A stretch of 64,000 nucleotides of DNA, taken from the NCBI RefSeq assembly GCF_017742245.1, contig NZ_JAGHKO010000004.1:248001-312000 (forward strand), in the 5' to 3' direction. The stretch's first letter is position 1. Each line of letters begins with the position of its first letter. The notes beneath the pieces are model-generated. The model was not told the DNA's origin. It did no database searches and was given only the letters and a program-made list of their open reading frames with translations. Positions 61,738 to 64,000 of this stretch are shown piece after piece. The translations under genes were made by a program, and so were the position numbers. The DNA is from Niastella soli. GTDB taxonomy: Bacteria; Bacteroidota; Bacteroidia; Chitinophagales; Chitinophagaceae.

Positions 61738-62172
61738 CTAGCTTATGCTTATCAACTCCACCTCAAACACGAGCGTGCTGTTAGGTCCGATCTGCGCACT
61801 TACCTGCTGCTCGCCATAACCCAGGTGTGGAGGAATAAAGAAGCGCCATTTGCTACCGGCAGGCATCAGCTGCAGCCCTTCCGTCCAGCCCTTGATAACC
61901 CGGTTTAATGGGAAGGTAGCTGGCTGGCCGCGGCGTACAGAACTGTCGAATACGGTTCCATCTATAAGGGTACCGTGATAATGACAGGTCACGTTGCTGG
62001 TAGCGCCAGGTTTGGCACCTGTGCCTTCGGTGATCACTTCATACTGCAACCCGCTGGGCAATGCCACTACGCCGGGTTTTTGCTTATTAGCTTCTAAAAA
62101 GTCGTTGCCGGCTTTCAGGTTAGCTTCTGCTTTCTCTTTTTTCTGTTGAAATAAACGATCTGCGATACCCAT
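61738..62172 (-). CDS. FKBP-type peptidyl-prolyl cis-trans isomerase
   Basis: 144 residues without a signal peptide. After a helical part of about 45 residues (KKEKAEANLKAGNDFLEANK) comes a complete FKBP domain: VTCHYHGTLIDGTVFDSSVR, VIKGWTEGLQLMPAGSKWRF and PPHLGYGEQQV with the active-site aromatic residues. Helps cytoplasmic protein folding by isomerising prolyl bonds. Downstream of the LutA-like gene by 120 bp, with its own terminator. Confidence 0.94.
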   Translation of the reverse strand: MGIADRLFQQKKEKAEANLKAGNDFLEANKQKPGVVALPSGLQYEVITEGTGAKPGATSNVTCHYHGTLIDGTVFDSSVRRGQPATFPLNRVIKGWTEGLQLMPAGSKWRFFIPPHLGYGEQQVSAQIGPNSTLVFEVELISIS

Positions 62173-62292
62173 AAAAAATCATTTATGTTTTAAATACAGC
62201 TGCCATTTTCTTTGGTTCAGTTGGCCCGCATTCAATCAACCATCACGACCAAAAGAACTTAGAACTTAAAAACTAAGAACTAAAGAACTGTC

Positions 62293-63012
62293 TTACCAAC
62301 CGCTTGCCAGTACATCGGCAATATGCATTGTTTGCATGCCCATCTCTTTTTTACGAACTACGCCGTCGATATGCATCAGACAGGAGAGGTCAGTAGAGAT
62401 AATACATTCGGCACCGGTGGCTTTGGCATTGTTGCTTTTTTGATCGGCCATACTAATGGAAATAGGATCGAATTTAACGGCGAATGTTCCGCCAAAACCG
62501 CAACAGGTTTCCACGTCGTTCATTTCCACCAGTTCCAGTCCTTTTACCTTCGATAATAATTTCCGTGGCTCCTGTTTGATCTTGCATTCGCGTAAACCGG
62601 CGCAGGAGTCGTGGTAAGTAGCTTTGGTATACAAGCTGGCGCCTACATCTTCTACTTTCAACACGTTCACCAGGAAGTCGGTGAACTCATAGGTACGAGC
62701 CTGCAATTGTTTTACCTCAGTCATCTGGGAGGTATTTTCAAACAGTGTGGTATAATAGTTCCGTACAAAACCAACGCAGGAGGCGCTGGGCGCCACTACA
62801 TAGTCGGAACCGCTGAAATCTTTAATGAATTTGGAACATACTTCGCGGGAGTCATCCCAAAACCCGGCATTGAATGCGGGTTGCCCGCAACAGGTTTGGT
62901 TTGTATTATAAGATACAGTACATCCTGCTTTCTCCAGCACTTTTACCATATTAAAGGCTGTGGTCGGGAATAATTGGTCAACGAAGCAGGGTATAAATAA
63001 TTGAACGTTCAT
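62293..63012 (-). CDS. (Fe-S)-binding LutA/YkgE-like protein
   Basis: 239 residues carrying the two CCG domains of LutA (lactate utilisation) proteins: QTCCGQPAFNAGFW (about 41-54) and VETCCGFGGTFAV (about 163-175), each with upstream conserved Cys (CFVDQLFP and HDSCAGLRECKI). LutA works with LutB and LutC in oxidising L-lactate; neither is in the window, so it may be a solitary relative with another substrate. It follows lumazine synthase by 21 bp. Confidence 0.9.
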   Translation of the reverse strand: MNVQLFIPCFVDQLFPTTAFNMVKVLEKAGCTVSYNTNQTCCGQPAFNAGFWDDSREVCSKFIKDFSGSDYVVAPSASCVGFVRNYYTTLFENTSQMTEVKQLQARTYEFTDFLVNVLKVEDVGASLYTKATYHDSCAGLRECKIKQEPRKLLSKVKGLELVEMNDVETCCGFGGTFAVKFDPISISMADQKSNNAKATGAECIISTDLSCLMHIDGVVRKKEMGMQTMHIADVLASGW

Positions 63013-63033
63013 GGCGAAATCCCCTTTATCCTA

Positions 63034-63537
63034 TTAATGGTTGTTTTTAAACGATTGCGCAAGCGAGATCATTTTCAACGCAGTGATGGCGGCTTCTTCG
63101 CCTTTATGTCCATGTTTACCACCAATACGTTCCTGGGCCTGCTGGTCGTTATCAACAGTTAACACCCCAAAGATAACAGGCACTGGTAAGGTTAGGTTCA
63201 ATTGGGTTACGCCATTTGTTACGCCCTGACATACATAATCAAAATGTGGGGTATCGCCACGCAATACACAACCCAGGGCTATGAAAGCGTGCGGACGGTC
63301 AACTTTATACTTATTCGAGTCCCAATAACTTTTAATACCAAATGGAATTTCAAAGGCGCCGGGAACGGTTACCACTTTTACATTCTTAACGCCTTCGCGT
63401 TCGAATACTGTAAAACAGCCTTTTTCCAGCTCATCTAAAATAGCGGCATTCCATTCGGTACGTACTATAACAATACAGGCATTCTTGTGAATGCCTGTAT
63501 CTATTTGTAATAATTTACTATTGCTTACTTCAGCCAT
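63034..63537 (-). CDS. ribH: 6,7-dimethyl-8-ribityllumazine synthase
   Basis: 167 residues from MAEVSNSKLLQID; the frame's upper end at 63558 covers the GTTTCAG repeats. Family motifs are VRTEWNAAILDELEKGC, VTVPGAFEIPFGIK, ALGCVLRGDTPHFDYVC with the catalytic His, and a C-terminal GHKGEEAAITALKMI. Makes the riboflavin precursor from diaminouracil and a butanone phosphate. It is between the TPR gene and the LutA-like gene. Confidence 0.96.
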   Translation of the reverse strand: MAEVSNSKLLQIDTGIHKNACIVIVRTEWNAAILDELEKGCFTVFEREGVKNVKVVTVPGAFEIPFGIKSYWDSNKYKVDRPHAFIALGCVLRGDTPHFDYVCQGVTNGVTQLNLTLPVPVIFGVLTVDNDQQAQERIGGKHGHKGEEAAITALKMISLAQSFKNNH

Positions 63538-63544
63538 ATTCTTG

Positions 63545-63572
63545 GTTTCAGGTTTCAAGTTTCAGGTTTCAG
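63545..63572. repeat. GTTTCAG heptamer array (arm 1)
   Basis: Four units: GTTTCAG, GTTTCAA, GTTTCAG, GTTTCAG, in the ribH/TPR gap; faces the array at 63613-63640 in opposite orientation. Confidence 0.85.
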
Positions 63573-63612
63573 GGGGGCTTTCAAATACGGTATTACTACT
63601 TGCATTTAAATC

Positions 63613-63640
63613 CCTGTAACGTGTTACCTGTAACTTGTAA
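63613..63640. repeat. CCTGTAA/CTTGTAA heptamer array (arm 2)
   Basis: Units CCTGTAA, CGTGTTA, CCTGTAA, CTTGTAA end directly at the TPR gene's stop codon (63641). Reverse complement of the GTTACAG/GTTTCAG word type. Confidence 0.85.
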
Positions 63641-64000
63641 CTAATTCAAATCGCCCAGTTTACCCAGGTATTTGTCTACTTCAAAAGCTCTTTGACTGCT
63701 AGGATATTTATCCTTGATCTGGTGCAGTACTTCAATTGCTTCTTTGTTCTTGCCCAGGTCCTGATACAACATAGCTGCACGGAACAGGTATTCGGGTGAA
63801 TTTATATCATCCTTATCGAACAAATTACCAGCTTTTTTATAATAATCAACAGCTTCCTGTTTTTTACCCAGTTCAGAATAAGCGTCGCCGAGTAAACCGG
63901 CAGCACGTACTTCCATTTCAACCTGACTGGTTGAAAATTCTTTCAGGTATTTAATGGCGTTGTTGAAATCGCCCAACTGCATATAGCAGGCGCCAGCATA
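63641..64000 (-). CDS. tetratricopeptide-repeat protein, 5' end outside window
   Basis: The open frame reaches the window edge: the codons before the first inner Met read YAGACY and continue the TPR pattern, so the protein starts beyond 64000 and 119 residues are visible. Repeats: FNNAIKYLKEFSTSQVEMEVR, AAGLLGDAYSELGKKQEAVD, LFRAAMLYQDLGKNKEAIEV and AFEVDKYLGKLGDLN. Likely a scaffold; it is placed upstream of ribH on the same strand. Confidence 0.85.
   Translation of the reverse strand, partial: YAGACYMQLGDFNNAIKYLKEFSTSQVEMEVRAAGLLGDAYSELGKKQEAVDYYKKAGNLFDKDDINSPEYLFRAAMLYQDLGKNKEAIEVLHQIKDKYPSSQRAFEVDKYLGKLGDLN

Noticed and set aside
1-64000. tRNA, rRNA, insertion sequence, prophage or secretion-system genes
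   Set aside because: Looked for by eye on both strands; no cloverleaf with anticodon arm, no transposase motif and no phage structural genes were seen.

Overview
The window is a gene-dense stretch of a Bacteroidota chromosome, most likely from the Chitinophagaceae (Niastella/Chitinophaga type; this placement is inference). Grounds: many exported proteins and lipoproteins, a TonB-like protein and a CarboxypepD-plug-barrel outer-membrane protein, DUF1800/DUF1501 and FAS1 proteins, almost no Shine-Dalgarno sequences, and repeated matches to the Bacteroidota -7 promoter element TAnnTTTG just upstream of starts. I see no rRNA, tRNA, CRISPR array, transposase or prophage. 59 protein genes are called; the first and last run off the window edges, and one very small gene is tentative.

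Layout. 1-9.1 kb: partial metallo-beta-lactamase-fold protein, aspartate kinase divergent from fructose-1,6-bisphosphatase, CAP-domain lipoprotein, an orphan ABC ATPase, YfiT/DinB protein, Nudix hydrolase, FolC. 9.2-18.4 kb: TonB-like protein, TauE/SafE transporter, second DinB protein, small secreted protein, radical SAM enzyme, membrane and tail-fiber-like proteins, sulfite-oxidase-like enzyme, Gfo/Idh/MocA oxidoreductase. 18.4-30.2 kb: large GH2 enzyme, VOC and DUF2071 proteins, HEAT-like protein, a lipoprotein-type SAM hydrolase, class C serine hydrolase, glucokinase, MsbA-like exporter. 30.7-45.7 kb: outer-membrane barrel, two-domain retropepsin-like protease divergent from a nitroreductase, histone-like DUF6496 protein, gyrA with a TPR gene, GYF-domain membrane protein, saccharopine-dehydrogenase-like protein. 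45.7-52.8 kb, all minus strand: DUF1800-DUF1501 pair, then VWA lipoprotein-DUF4349-sirtuin, then EVE protein. 53-58.5 kb: FAS1 protein, three small envelope genes, and two regulator/enzyme units (Crp/Fnr with a flavodoxin-fold oxidoreductase; HxlR divergent from an SDR), each with a palindrome placed like an operator. 58.6-64 kb: small protein plus EcsC, an unrecognised 604-residue protein, FKBP isomerase, LutA-like Fe-S protein, lumazine synthase, TPR protein.

The genes are mostly housekeeping and envelope functions. The striking feature lies between them: at a dozen or more intergenic sites there are arrays of 7-nt words that hold a strict 7-base phase while the word differs from site to site (ACGGCAA, TAGGAAG, TTGCCTA, GTTACAG, GTTTCAC, GATTGCC). 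At six sites two such arrays face each other in inverted orientation around a short spacer, and in one case an arm forms the end of a coding sequence. This heptamer system, with higher-order tandem units of 52/39 and 92 bp, is the best candidate here for something not well described. All functional names rest on motif and domain recognition by eye; no database search was run.
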